NCBI RefSeq assembly: GCF_045062745.1
Contig: NZ_JBJGED010000009.1
Coordinates: forward strand, 62,001-126,000
Direction of reading: 5' to 3'
Source of the DNA: Paenibacillus_AA sp045062745
GTDB lineage: Bacteria > Bacillota > Bacilli > Paenibacillales > NBRC-103111
Length of the DNA: 64,000 bases
Of the stretch, positions 32,784-41,455 are shown in pieces. The notes under the pieces were generated by a model, which had not been told where the DNA came from, ran no database searches, and was given only the letters and a program-made list of their open reading frames with translations. Position 1 is the stretch's first letter; each line of letters starts with the position of its first letter. The position numbers were made by a program, and so were the translations under genes.

Positions 32784-33929
32784 TCAGCAGCTTTCTATCA
32801 ACCGAGCCAAGAGCGCCGCACGCGCCGGAATTTCGGCAATGCGGATATACTCCAGCGGGGAATGCGCGTGATCGCCGCGCGCGCCCAGCCCGTCGAGCGT
32901 CGGCGTACCGACGGCGGCGATGAAGTTGCCGTCGCTGACGCCGCCGGTCGACGTCTGCTCCACATGGAGCGCCAGCTCGGTCCTGGCGATCTCGCGGGCG
33001 AGCGCGTACAGTGCCTCGGTCGCCTCGGTCCGCTCCATCGGCGGCCGTGTCATGCCTCCGGTTACGGTCAACACTGCATTAGGCAGGAACGGCGTAAGCG
33101 CCGCGAGCTCGGCATCGATTCGCTCAGCCTCTTCGCTCGTGGCGACGCGAACGTCAATTTCGGCCTCGGCATGGTCGGCGACCACATTGCTGCCGATGCC
33201 TCCGTGCACCGTGCCCACATTGACCGTCGTTCCTCGGGCATGATCGGTTATCGCGTGCAGCCGCTGGATTTGGCAGGCCAACTCTTCGATCGCCGATACC
33301 CCGTTTTGCGGATTCACTCCGGCGTGGGCGGAGATGCCTTTGACCGTCAGCTTGTACCGCCCGCTTCCTTTGCGGGCTGTCTTGAGCGCGCCGGTCGGTT
33401 CCATCGGGGGTTCCAGCACGAAGGCGGCGGCCGCTTCCCGGGCGGCCTGCTCGATCAGCTCGCGGGAAGTCGGACTGCCGATCTCCTCGTCGCTGTTGAT
33501 GAGCAGCGTGACCCGTTTGTCCGTAGGGAACCGTCCGGACTCTACAAGCGCTTTGAGCGCGAATATCGCCTGCAGCAAGCCCGCCTTCATATCATAGACG
33601 CCGGGACCGTAGGCATTGCCGTTCTCTATGCGGAACGGCCTTCGGCCGGCTTCGCCGATCGGCCAGACGGTATCGTAATGGCCGACGAGCAGCACCTGCT
33701 TCGGGCCGTCTCCGAGATGGCACAACAGCCGGTCGCCGGCGACAGGGTGCTTGACCGTCTCGACATGCCCCCCGGTCAACCGGGTGAACTGGCGGGCGTA
33801 CCACTGGGCCATCGTATCGTTTAGTTCCTTGCATTTGGATGGAGAGTCCATATTGACGCTTTCTTCAAGCAGGCGAAGCAATTCGGGCAAATCGGATTGG
33901 ATTCGTTCGGTAATCGTAAGTGATGACAT
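32784..33929 (-). CDS. M20-family metallopeptidase (glutamate carboxypeptidase-like)
   Basis: Zinc hydrolase of 381 residues. Metal ligand His-x-Asp in VLLVGHYDTVWP, bridging Asp in YDMKAGLLQAIFAL, Glu-Glu in NSDEEIGSPTSRELI, dimerisation insert VKGISAHAGVNPQNGVSAI, and the C-terminal His in LGARGDHAHSPLEYI. Relatives cleave C-terminal glutamate, dipeptides or acyl amino acids. It is the last gene of a PotABCD-like ABC operon, so it probably acts on the imported substrate. Start assumed at 33929; a GGAG lies 12 bases upstream, slightly far. Confidence 0.88.
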   Translation of the reverse strand: MSSLTITERIQSDLPELLRLLEESVNMDSPSKCKELNDTMAQWYARQFTRLTGGHVETVKHPVAGDRLLCHLGDGPKQVLLVGHYDTVWPIGEAGRRPFRIENGNAYGPGVYDMKAGLLQAIFALKALVESGRFPTDKRVTLLINSDEEIGSPTSRELIEQAAREAAAAFVLEPPMEPTGALKTARKGSGRYKLTVKGISAHAGVNPQNGVSAIEELACQIQRLHAITDHARGTTVNVGTVHGGIGSNVVADHAEAEIDVRVATSEEAERIDAELAALTPFLPNAVLTVTGGMTRPPMERTEATEALYALAREIARTELALHVEQTSTGGVSDGNFIAAVGTPTLDGLGARGDHAHSPLEYIRIAEIPARAALLARLIESC

Positions 33930-33946
33930 GTTGTGAAGCATCTCCG

Positions 33947-34750
33947 TCAATGGGAATGCGAATTGGAACCGAACAGCCGGTCCAAACCATAAACGCGTTC
34001 CAAAATAATGATAAATACGAGACTAAGCAAAATGACAACCGATGAAATGGATGCGACGAGCGGGTCCAGCGATTCCTGCATATGGCTGAAGATGGCCAGC
34101 GGCAGTGTGGTCGTAGACGGCGAAATGAGGAAGAGCGAAACGGTCACGTTATCGAACGACGTCAAAAACGCGAAGATCGCCCCCGACATAATCGCCGGTT
34201 TTAATAAAGGAATTGTTATGTCCCGAAACACGTGGAACGGCTTCGCGCCCATAATGTAAGCCGCGCGCTCCAACGTATAATCGAACGAGCTCAGTCCGGT
34301 CAACACAAGACGGACGACGTACGGAATCGTAATGAGCACGTGCGCCAAGAGCAGCCCGAGGAATGTCCCGGCAATCCCGATTCGCGTGAAGAACAACAGC
34401 GCCGCAATCCCGATGATGAGCGCCGGCACCGTAAGCGGCGATAGCAGCAGGCCGGTGACAACGCCGCTGCCCCGGAATTTGTGCCGGTGCAGGGCGAGTC
34501 CCGCCAGCACGCCGATCAGCGTGGAGATGACCGCCGTCAGTGCGGCCAGCTCCAGACTGAACACGAACGATTCCGTAAATTCGGGCCGGTCGAATATTTT
34601 GGCGTACCACATACCCGAGAACCCTTCGGGAGGGAAAGACAAATATTTGACCGACGTAAACGAGGTCGGAATGACGACCAGAAGCGGCGAAATGACAAAC
34701 AGGACGACGATAAACGTAATGACGCCGAGCGGCGATATTTTGAGTTTCAT
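33947..34750 (-). CDS. ABC transporter permease (PotC-like)
   Basis: 267-residue inner-membrane permease with six hydrophobic segments and the binding-protein-dependent transport signature that contacts the ATPase (AAYIMGAKPFHVFRDITIPLLKPAIMSGAIFAFLTSFDNVTVSLFL). It matches the second permease of spermidine/putrescine or ferric-type importers. It starts four bases inside the stop of the preceding permease gene (ATGA overlap), which shows translational coupling. Confidence 0.92.
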   Translation of the reverse strand: MKLKISPLGVITFIVVLFVISPLLVVIPTSFTSVKYLSFPPEGFSGMWYAKIFDRPEFTESFVFSLELAALTAVISTLIGVLAGLALHRHKFRGSGVVTGLLLSPLTVPALIIGIAALLFFTRIGIAGTFLGLLLAHVLITIPYVVRLVLTGLSSFDYTLERAAYIMGAKPFHVFRDITIPLLKPAIMSGAIFAFLTSFDNVTVSLFLISPSTTTLPLAIFSHMQESLDPLVASISSVVILLSLVFIIILERVYGLDRLFGSNSHSH

Positions 34751-35604
34751 GAGGAAAACACCTCTTTGTATCGCTTCGTTTCAATTAGCCGGGTGAACAA
34801 GGTTACCAAAACGACTGTAGATGCCAACAGAACGAACGACAGCGCGGCGCCCATCTGCCAGTTCAGCTGCGTCATAATTTTCTCGTACGCAATGACCGGA
34901 AGCACCTTCACTCCGCTCCCGCCCATCAGGGCCGGCGTAACGTAGGAGCTCATGGACAGGCTGAATACGAGTGTCGTTCCGGCCAGCATACCCGGCAGCG
35001 TCAGGGGCAGGACGACGGTGAAGAACGTACGCAGCTTGCTTGCGCCGAGAATGCCCGACGCCTTGTACAAGGAGCCGTCGATCTGATACAGACTGGTGGC
35101 GATCGCCAACACCATGTAAACGATAAGCGAGTCGGTCAGGCCGATCACGACGCCGAGCTCGTTGTACATCAGCTTGAGCGGCTGCTCGATCAGTCCAAGC
35201 TTCGTCAGGAAATTGTTGATCAGTCCTTTTTCCCCCAGAATGATGACCCAGCCGAAGTTGCGGATGACGACGCTGACCAAATGCGGCGCGATGATCAGAA
35301 AGGTGACGATTCCGCGCATTCTGCTGGATGCCTTGGCCATGTACATGGCAACCGGATAGCCTAGGATTAAGCAGACGACGGCGGTATACAGGCTGAGCTT
35401 GATCGTCCGCCATAAAATTTGCGCATAATACGGGTCCTGGAAGAAGAGCAAATAGTTATCGAACGAAAACTGCTCGTGTTTATCCTGGAAGCTCAGCGCG
35501 AGAATGTACAACATTGGCAGCAAGAAAACGCCGATGAGCACGATGAGCGCGGGTACGAGCAGCAGCAGGGCGGTTGTCTTCACACCTCGAAAACTCCCTT
35601 TCAT
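34747..35604 (-). CDS. ABC transporter permease (PotB-like)
   Basis: 285-residue membrane permease. The first helix is TALLLLVPALIVLIGVFLLPMLYILALSF, with five more after it. The ATPase-contact motif is KASGILGASKLRTFFTVVLPLTLPGMLAGTTLVFSLSMSSYVTPALMGG. It is the PotB/PotH type that pairs with the PotC-like permease downstream. The start overlaps the stop of the ATPase gene by four bases. Confidence 0.92.
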   Translation of the reverse strand: MKGSFRGVKTTALLLLVPALIVLIGVFLLPMLYILALSFQDKHEQFSFDNYLLFFQDPYYAQILWRTIKLSLYTAVVCLILGYPVAMYMAKASSRMRGIVTFLIIAPHLVSVVIRNFGWVIILGEKGLINNFLTKLGLIEQPLKLMYNELGVVIGLTDSLIVYMVLAIATSLYQIDGSLYKASGILGASKLRTFFTVVLPLTLPGMLAGTTLVFSLSMSSYVTPALMGGSGVKVLPVIAYEKIMTQLNWQMGAALSFVLLASTVVLVTLFTRLIETKRYKEVFSS

Positions 35605-36701
35605 TGCCCTTCATCCTCTCTCGGGAAAACGAACACGTCCTCGGGCGACCATTCCAAATACACTTGCTGCCCGGAGGCCAAGGTGAAGTTTTGCCGGGCG
35701 TCATGCAGCCGCACCGTTACGGTGAAAGATCCCGTCTCGACCTCGCATTCCGTATGGGCGCCTAAAAACGAGGTCAGCTTAACGGTGCCCTTCATCCGGT
35801 TGACATCGGCGGTTCCGCGGTCCTCCGTATAGAGCGCGATCGTTTCCGGACGCACATAGATCGATACGGCTTCACCAGCGGATACCTGTTGGTCACGGGA
35901 GGCGGCCCGTATCGTTCCGGCATCCGTTTTCAGCAGCAGCGCGCCATTGCTCGACGACTCGACAGTTCCGGTCATCCGGTTCGATTTGCCGATAAACGTA
36001 TGCACGAATTCGGAGGCCGGACGGTTGTAAATGTCCCACGGCGTTCCGATTTGCTCGACTTTACCGTGATTCAGTACGACGATGCGGCTCGAGAGATAAA
36101 GCGCCTCTTCCTGGTCATGCGTTACGAAAATCGTCGTCACGCCGATCTCCTGCTGCAGCCGTTTCATCTCGTCCCGGAGCTCTTCGCGGAGCTTCGCGTC
36201 CAGGTTGCTGAGCGGCTCGTCGAGCAGCAAGAGCGAAGGCTCGGTCACGAGCGCCCGTGCGATCGCGATCCGCTGCCGTTGTCCTCCGGACAGTTGCTTC
36301 GGATATCGGTCCGCGAGATGAGGGAGCTTGACGATGCCGAGTACTTTGTTCACTTTGTCGGCGATTTCCGCCTTCGGCACTTTCCGCAGCTTCAGCCCGT
36401 ACGCGACATTTTCGAAAACCGTCATATGCGGGAAGAGCGAATACGTTTGGAACACCATCCCCAAGTCCCGCTTATTCGACGGCACGCCGTTCATCCGTTT
36501 TCCTTTAATGTACAGCTCACCCTGATCCGGCTCCAAAAAGCCCGCGATCATATTCAGCGTCGTCGTCTTGCCGCACCCTGAAGGGCCGAGAAAGGTGACG
36601 CATTCCCCTTTCTCGATTTGAATATCGAACCGGTCTACGACGATGTTCGCACCAAATTTTTTCTGGATGTTTTTCAACTCGACGTCAATTTGTTTGCTCA
36701 C
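35601..36701 (-). CDS. ABC transporter ATP-binding protein (PotA-like)
   Basis: 366-residue ATPase. Walker A GPSGCGKTTT, Q-loop VFQTYSLFPHM, ABC signature LSGGQRQRIAIARAL, Walker B LLLLDEPLSNLDAK, switch His in FVTHDQEEAL. A C-terminal TOBE domain (about 285-360) is as in PotA/UgpC proteins. It stands between the binding-protein gene and the two permease genes and completes the transporter. Confidence 0.95.
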   Translation of the reverse strand: MSKQIDVELKNIQKKFGANIVVDRFDIQIEKGECVTFLGPSGCGKTTTLNMIAGFLEPDQGELYIKGKRMNGVPSNKRDLGMVFQTYSLFPHMTVFENVAYGLKLRKVPKAEIADKVNKVLGIVKLPHLADRYPKQLSGGQRQRIAIARALVTEPSLLLLDEPLSNLDAKLREELRDEMKRLQQEIGVTTIFVTHDQEEALYLSSRIVVLNHGKVEQIGTPWDIYNRPASEFVHTFIGKSNRMTGTVESSSNGALLLKTDAGTIRAASRDQQVSAGEAVSIYVRPETIALYTEDRGTADVNRMKGTVKLTSFLGAHTECEVETGSFTVTVRLHDARQNFTLASGQQVYLEWSPEDVFVFPREDEGQ

Positions 36702-36712
36702 GAGGCATCACC

Positions 36713-37822
36713 TTATTTTCCGACTTTTGTCGCTACTTCCCGGTTGAAGCGGTCGAGCCACTCCGGCGTCTTTTGACCGACTACTTCCAGGTCGAACGTA
36801 ACTACTTTTTTGCGGTCGAAGTCCAGCTTTTTGGCAAGATCATCCGGAAGCTTGACCGGAACAGCCGGGTTATAATAGAGCTTGCTGCCATACAGGGTCT
36901 GCACTTCGTCGGTCAGCAGGAAGTCGATGAACAGCTTGGCTGCGTTCGGATTCTTCGCGCCTTTGACGATCGTGGCGACGTTCGGCACGAGATTCGCGCC
37001 TTCCTTCGGAATGACGAACTGCAGATTCAGCCCGGCGTCTTGCTGCACCAAGCTTCTAGCCATCGTCCATGTCGTATAGGCCGCCGTCTTGTTCTGCATA
37101 TCCTGCTGCAGCTGCGCGGACGACTTCGCGAACGTCGGCATGTAGCCTGCGATCGTTTTCAATTTCTCGAAGCCGGGATCGATGTTTTTCTCGGACCCGC
37201 CGTTCGCATAAGCGAGCATGATCATCGCAGAGCGGCCGAAGTTACTGGAAATTTCCGCGATACTGATGTTGCCCTTCATCTCCGGCTTGGCCAGATCGTT
37301 CCACGACTGGGGAACCGGCAGCCCTTTGGCTTTGACCAGATCGGCGTTGTAGGAAATGCCCATCGGCGTAAAGTTGACCGCCACACCGGACGTATCCTTC
37401 ACTTTGAGCTCCGGACTTACTTTCTTCATATTCGGGATATCGCTTTCAGAAAGCGTGTCCCATAATCCTTCCACGCGGCCGCCCTCTTGCTCGCCGCCTT
37501 CGATTACCGTTACGTCGATTTGCGGGGAAGCTTTTTGCGCTTTTACTTTGGCCACAATTTCCGTAGATACGCCGGACACGTACGTCAGCTTCACATCGGG
37601 GTATTTCTCATTGAACTTTTTGAAAATCTCGTCCTTCATCAGTTGTTCGACCGTAGCCCCGTTGCCTGCGACGACCAGCTGCTTCTCCGGTGTCAAGCCA
37701 GCCGGCGCGGTTCCTCCCGACGTACCTGTCTGATCTCCTGCCTTCGGCGCGCTCGAGCCGCACCCGGCGAGCAAGGAAGCGCTTATAGCAGCGACGGAAA
37801 GAAGAGTACCCCATTTTTTCAT
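36713..37822 (-). CDS. extracellular solute-binding lipoprotein (PotD/ferric-type)
   Basis: Substrate-binding lipoprotein of 369 residues, first gene of the operon. Signal with lipobox LLAGC (Cys 21), Ser/Gly/Thr linker, then a two-lobed binding fold starting QLVVAGNGATVEQLMKDEIFKKFNEKYP. The fold resembles spermidine/putrescine, thiamine or iron binders; the ligand cannot be fixed. The M20 peptidase in the operon hints at a peptide-like or acyl-amino-acid ligand (inference). The promoter region carries the IclR-type palindromes at 37868-37904. Confidence 0.92.
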   Translation of the reverse strand: MKKWGTLLSVAAISASLLAGCGSSAPKAGDQTGTSGGTAPAGLTPEKQLVVAGNGATVEQLMKDEIFKKFNEKYPDVKLTYVSGVSTEIVAKVKAQKASPQIDVTVIEGGEQEGGRVEGLWDTLSESDIPNMKKVSPELKVKDTSGVAVNFTPMGISYNADLVKAKGLPVPQSWNDLAKPEMKGNISIAEISSNFGRSAMIMLAYANGGSEKNIDPGFEKLKTIAGYMPTFAKSSAQLQQDMQNKTAAYTTWTMARSLVQQDAGLNLQFVIPKEGANLVPNVATIVKGAKNPNAAKLFIDFLLTDEVQTLYGSKLYYNPAVPVKLPDDLAKKLDFDRKKVVTFDLEVVGQKTPEWLDRFNREVATKVGK

Positions 37823-37850
37823 TGATGATTCCTCCAGTGGCGTTAGTTAT

Positions 37851-37904
37851 GTTCACATTTTAGTATTGTTCACTATATGTGAACGTTGTTTACTATACGT
37901 GAAT
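37851..37904. promoter_or_regulatory. IclR-type operators between the ABC operon and its regulator
   Basis: 37868-37884 reads GTTCACTATATGTGAAC (arms GTTCAC/GTGAAC). 37888-37904 reads GTTTACTATACGTGAAT. Centres are 20 bases apart, two helical turns. A half site GTTCAC is at 37851-37856. Confidence 0.75.
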
Positions 37905-38029
37905 ATGATACAATTCTAGCATGGTACTTGTTTGGCTCGCAATACATTTTTGCGTTTGATTATGATACACTAGCTAGGAAAATTTAGGAGTTCGGCGCGG
38001 TTGCCCGGCGAGGAGACAGGAGCTTCATT

Positions 38030-38794
38030 ATGGACAATCATCTATCTTCCGTGAAAAACAGCTGCAAGTTGTTGAAAGTGTTTCTGGAATCCGGCAAGGA
38101 ACTCGGCGTCAGCGAATTGAGCCGGCAGCTTCAGCTTTCCAAGGGGGCCGTGCATAAGCTGCTCATGACGCTGGAGAGCGAAGGTTTCATTAAACAAAAT
38201 CCCGCCAATAAACAATATTCCCTCGGATACACGCTCTTAGAGCTCGGGAACCAGGTGCTGCGCAACCACAACTTGGCGGACTTTGCCAAACCGTATCTGC
38301 ATAAGCTTGCGGATCTCACGCAGGAGTTCGTCTGCTTGTGCGCGAGAGACCAATACGAGGCCATCTATGTGGACAAAATCGAATCGAAATATCCGATTCG
38401 CTTCAATGTCGACGCCTATAGACGGTTCCCGCTGTATGCTACATCGGCGGCCCGTTCGATTCTTGCTTTTCGCGACCAAGAGTTTGTGGATCACGTCTTG
38501 TCCGAGGAAATTCGCACTTTTACCGCTTATTCCATGAAGAAACCCGAAGAGATCAAGGAACGGCTTCGCCGCATCCGCGACAACGGCTACGAAGTGAGCT
38601 CGAATATGCGCAATGTCGGCGTAACCGGCATCGCGGCTCCGATCTACGATGCGGACGGTTCCGTGAACGCCTCGATCAGCATGATCGGCCCTACGGACCG
38701 AGTGCAGCCCTTTTTGGACGATTTCATCCGGCATGTCGTGGACATTACCCAGGACATTTCGCATCAGTTGGGGTACCGGGGGAAAGCGAATTAG
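38030..38794 (+). CDS. IclR-family transcriptional regulator
   Basis: 254-residue regulator. N-terminal winged helix-turn-helix (KNSCKLLKVFLESGKELGVSELSRQLQLSKGAVHKLLMTLESEGFI), then the IclR effector domain from about residue 80 (FAKPYLHKLADLTQEFVCLCARDQYEAIYVDKIES, and the C-terminal GVTGIAAPIYDADGSVNASISMIGP). It is divergent from the ABC operon, with palindromic sites in the shared intergenic region, so it most likely represses or activates that operon and itself. AGGAG is 8-9 bases before the ATG. Confidence 0.93.
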   Translation: MDNHLSSVKNSCKLLKVFLESGKELGVSELSRQLQLSKGAVHKLLMTLESEGFIKQNPANKQYSLGYTLLELGNQVLRNHNLADFAKPYLHKLADLTQEFVCLCARDQYEAIYVDKIESKYPIRFNVDAYRRFPLYATSAARSILAFRDQEFVDHVLSEEIRTFTAYSMKKPEEIKERLRRIRDNGYEVSSNMRNVGVTGIAAPIYDADGSVNASISMIGPTDRVQPFLDDFIRHVVDITQDISHQLGYRGKAN

Positions 38795-38810
38795 AGGCTA
38801 GATGAAAAAC

Positions 38811-38840
38811 AGAAGGCCGAGCGAATTCGCTCGGCCTTCT
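38811..38840 (+). terminator. intrinsic terminator after the IclR gene
   Basis: Perfect 30-bp palindrome with arms AGAAGGCCGAGCGAA and its complement, followed by ATTTTG. Confidence 0.9.
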
Positions 38841-38865
38841 ATTTTGTATTCTATGTATAAACGTT

Positions 38866-38882
38866 GTTCGCTATGTGTGAAA
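38866..38882. promoter_or_regulatory. third IclR-type operator copy, orphan
   Basis: GTTCGCTATGTGTGAAA, with the same ACGTT prefix as the site at 37888. It lies beyond the IclR terminator and about 1 kb from the other two. Confidence 0.55.
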
Positions 38883-38913
38883 GTCAAGGCTTGATGTTGC
38901 GAAACAGCCTGAG

Positions 38914-38981
38914 AGTTGGTCGGTCTCGTCGTCTGATTCGGTTCAGTCCGGCTCTTTCGCCAGAGTTAGTCGGTCTCATAG
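38914..38981. repeat. partial two-module intergenic element D
   Basis: AGTTGGTCGGTCTCGTCG at 38914-38931 and AGTTAGTCGGTCTCATAG at 38964-38981, two direct modules 50 bp apart. A weaker reverse-oriented match (ATCGGACCGAT region) is at 39004-39020. It abuts complete element B. Confidence 0.6.
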
Positions 38982-39028
38982 GCTGTCGATTAATTGTGGA
39001 TGGCTCATCGGACCGATACAAACGCGCT

Positions 39029-39213
39029 CTAGTTTGATTTCACCAACTTACAGAAGGCTAGATTTCATTTGGACGAACTCTAGTTCGATTTCGTCGAATT
39101 GGAGCGCACGTTTAGAACACGGACCTTGGAATACCGCCATTTAGTTAGGCAAAATCGAACTGCATAACGTGCACTTCCCTCAACACCGACTCTAATTGGG
39201 CAAAATCGAACTA
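39029..39213. repeat. four-module intergenic element B (forward, forward, reverse, reverse)
   Basis: Forward modules at 39029-39050 (CTAGTTTGATTTCACC...) and 39080-39101 (CTAGTTCGATTTCGTC...). Reverse modules at 39141-39161 and 39192-39213, both containing GGCAAAATCGAACT. Centre spacings are about 51, 60 and 51 bp. Same sequence type as elements A and C. Apart from the orphan operator and elements B and D, the region 38841-39315 holds nothing recognised. Confidence 0.85.
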
Positions 39214-39315
39214 CACGCTATTCGGATCCACGATAGAGCTGCTTCCCGCCAAACAGAGGGGATACGGACCCAGTTCCCGCTAAACTCTTATACATTGACG
39301 AGCCGAGCGACCCTC

Positions 39316-39840
39316 CTACGGCCGAATCCAGAATCGGTTGATCACATTGCCGTCTTCCTCGGTGAAGCTCTCGGCCGGAACGCCGCCGTTGCGCACAATG
39401 GTGCGCGCCGAGGCCTCATTCGTCGAGTCGCAGACGACGAGCACGTCGCGAATGCCGAGCCCCCTCGCCTTCTCCAGGGCGAGCGCGAGCAGCTTCGTCG
39501 CATAGCCGCATCGCCGGGCGGAAGGGCGGATGCCGTACCCGATGTGACCGCCGCGCTGGAACAGCTTCTCGGTCAGCCGGTGCCGAATGTTGACCGCCCC
39601 GACGACCCGGCCGCTGGCGGTGATCAGCCAATAAGTAGAGTCGGGCACCCGCCCTTCCGGCAAGCGCTCGTCGGTCTCGTTCGCTAGCAGCCACTCGACC
39701 ATCGCCTGGAAATCCGACGGGTCCCGGCTGATCACCCACGGCACCATATCTTCTCCGCTACCCACCCACTCTCGGTAAAACGCCATATAGGCATCCTGGT
39801 ACTCTACGCTCGGTCGTACCAGTGCGACGGACTCCGTCAT
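39316..39840 (-). CDS. GNAT-family N-acetyltransferase
   Basis: 174-residue acetyl-CoA-dependent acyltransferase. Core with AVNIRHRLTEKLFQRGGHIGYGIRPSARRCGYATKLLALALEKARGLGI (acetyl-CoA-binding beta4-alpha3) and VVCDSTNEASARTIVRNGGVPAE. The acceptor is unknown. It sits 11 bases after the MlrC-like gene and is probably co-transcribed with it. GGGGGA precedes the ATG. Confidence 0.88.
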   Translation of the reverse strand: MTESVALVRPSVEYQDAYMAFYREWVGSGEDMVPWVISRDPSDFQAMVEWLLANETDERLPEGRVPDSTYWLITASGRVVGAVNIRHRLTEKLFQRGGHIGYGIRPSARRCGYATKLLALALEKARGLGIRDVLVVCDSTNEASARTIVRNGGVPAESFTEEDGNVINRFWIRP

Positions 39841-39851
39841 CTCTCTTCCCC

Positions 39852-41429
39852 CTACCCCAATGAAGCCGCTCCGGCCTCATCTTCTTTTCGCTGCCGTTCC
39901 ACTCCATAAACCGGATGGTCGCGCCAATCGTCCGGTTCGTCCAGCGGATACACCGGCCGGTTCAGCTTGGCGAACGCCAAGCGCTTCAAGTTCGCCGAGC
40001 TGTAACCGGGCGTGTCCAGGATGTAGATGCGGCTCGAGATCCGTTCATACTCCCCCCGGAATTGGGTGGCGGACTTGACCAGAACAAGGTGCGCCTCGGC
40101 CGGTTCGAGCCCCATGCTCCGGTACATGCTCGGATCGCCGGAGAACGTCGCCCGCTCCGTGAGGAGCACGGAGAGCTTCCCCACCTCGAGCACGACGCAG
40201 CGCCCCATGGAGCACTCGGTGTTCTTGGCGTAGCCGCCCTTCAGGGAGAAACGCCCGTCGCCGATGCGCCGGACGCGGCCTTCCACAGCGAGCGGCGCGC
40301 CGAGCGGGTGCGGATTGCCGCTCGTCGCCTTGTACCCAACGGTGACCCGCACCGTCTCGCCGACGCCCGCCCGGATCGCGGCCGCGACTGCTTCGGCATC
40401 GACGACGGTGACGAGGCAACTGTGCGTGCGCCAGAGCCCGCTCTCCACCAAGCCGCGCAGCACGGCGTTGCTGTCGCCGATCGAGCCGGCGCTCGGGCTG
40501 TCGGCCGAGTCCGAGACGACGATCGGCCCAGCGCCAGCCGGAAGCCGACGGACCTCGTCGACGATGTCCGCCACCCGGTGGAGCGCGATGCCGAACGCCT
40601 CGCGCTTCCGCCAGAATATGTCCGCGAGCCGCTCCGCTTCCCGGATGGCGGCCTCCTTCCGGCGGACGTCGCCAACGACGACGACGGAGCAGCCCATCTC
40701 CTCGATGTCCAGCCAAGGCTGGACCGGGAAGAGCGACGTGATCAGCGCGTCCCCGCTCGCTTCTCCGCGCTGGGCTTCCGCCCACAGCTCGGCGAACGGC
40801 CCGTGGCTGGACTGGCTGTTCTCCGCCGGCACGAGCAGCGGCAGCTTCCGCATAGCGACGTAGGGCTGCACGTCCCCGCGGATCGCGGCGAACAGGAGCC
40901 GGGCCGAACGCCGGCCGGTCTCCGCGAAGTCCACGTGCGGATACGTCCGGAAGCCGACGAGGCCGTTCACGTGCCGCACGAGCCGCCGCGTGACGTTCGC
41001 ATGCAGATCGAGGGAGACGACGAGCGGGATGTCCCAGCCGGCAACCCGGCGGATGAGCGAGACGAGCTCGCCCTCCGGATCGTCGGCTCTTTGCGCCACC
41101 ATCGCCCCGTGCAAGGCCAAGTAGATGCCGTCGCACGTCCCCGCCTCGCTCAGCGCAGCCTCGAACAAGCGCTGCACCTCGGCCAGCAGCACGTGGAACG
41201 ACTCCTCCGTCATCGTCCCCGAGGACACCGCGTTCGCCGACAGGACGGGAACCGTCTCCACGCCCTGCTCCTCTGCCGCCTGCAGGAAGCCCCGGAGCTC
41301 GTTCTCCGTCTTCACCGATCGGATCGCTTCCCCCGTCACCCAGTGATGCCGGCGGAAATCGTCCATCGTGCTCACCATCGGGCTGAACGTGTTGCTCTCC
41401 ATGATCACACTGCCGATCAACACTTTCAT
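39852..41429 (-). CDS. M81/MlrC-like metallopeptidase
   Basis: 525-residue protein of the MlrC family, named for microcystin breakdown. Most members have unknown substrates and are annotated as M81 peptidases. N-terminal domain IGSVIMESNTFSPMVSTMDDF and YLALHGAMVAQRADDPEGELVSLIR with metal-binding His/Asp, VVSLDLHANVTRRLVRHVNGLVGFRTYPHVDFAETG; C-terminal domain VVSDSADSPSAGSIGDSNAVLRGL. It lies between a glycoside hydrolase and a GNAT gene in a carbohydrate locus, which gives no clear hint of its substrate. Confidence 0.85.
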   Translation of the reverse strand: MKVLIGSVIMESNTFSPMVSTMDDFRRHHWVTGEAIRSVKTENELRGFLQAAEEQGVETVPVLSANAVSSGTMTEESFHVLLAEVQRLFEAALSEAGTCDGIYLALHGAMVAQRADDPEGELVSLIRRVAGWDIPLVVSLDLHANVTRRLVRHVNGLVGFRTYPHVDFAETGRRSARLLFAAIRGDVQPYVAMRKLPLLVPAENSQSSHGPFAELWAEAQRGEASGDALITSLFPVQPWLDIEEMGCSVVVVGDVRRKEAAIREAERLADIFWRKREAFGIALHRVADIVDEVRRLPAGAGPIVVSDSADSPSAGSIGDSNAVLRGLVESGLWRTHSCLVTVVDAEAVAAAIRAGVGETVRVTVGYKATSGNPHPLGAPLAVEGRVRRIGDGRFSLKGGYAKNTECSMGRCVVLEVGKLSVLLTERATFSGDPSMYRSMGLEPAEAHLVLVKSATQFRGEYERISSRIYILDTPGYSSANLKRLAFAKLNRPVYPLDEPDDWRDHPVYGVERQRKEDEAGAASLG

Positions 41430-41455
41430 AACGCAGCTGCCTCCCTTTTAACCGC

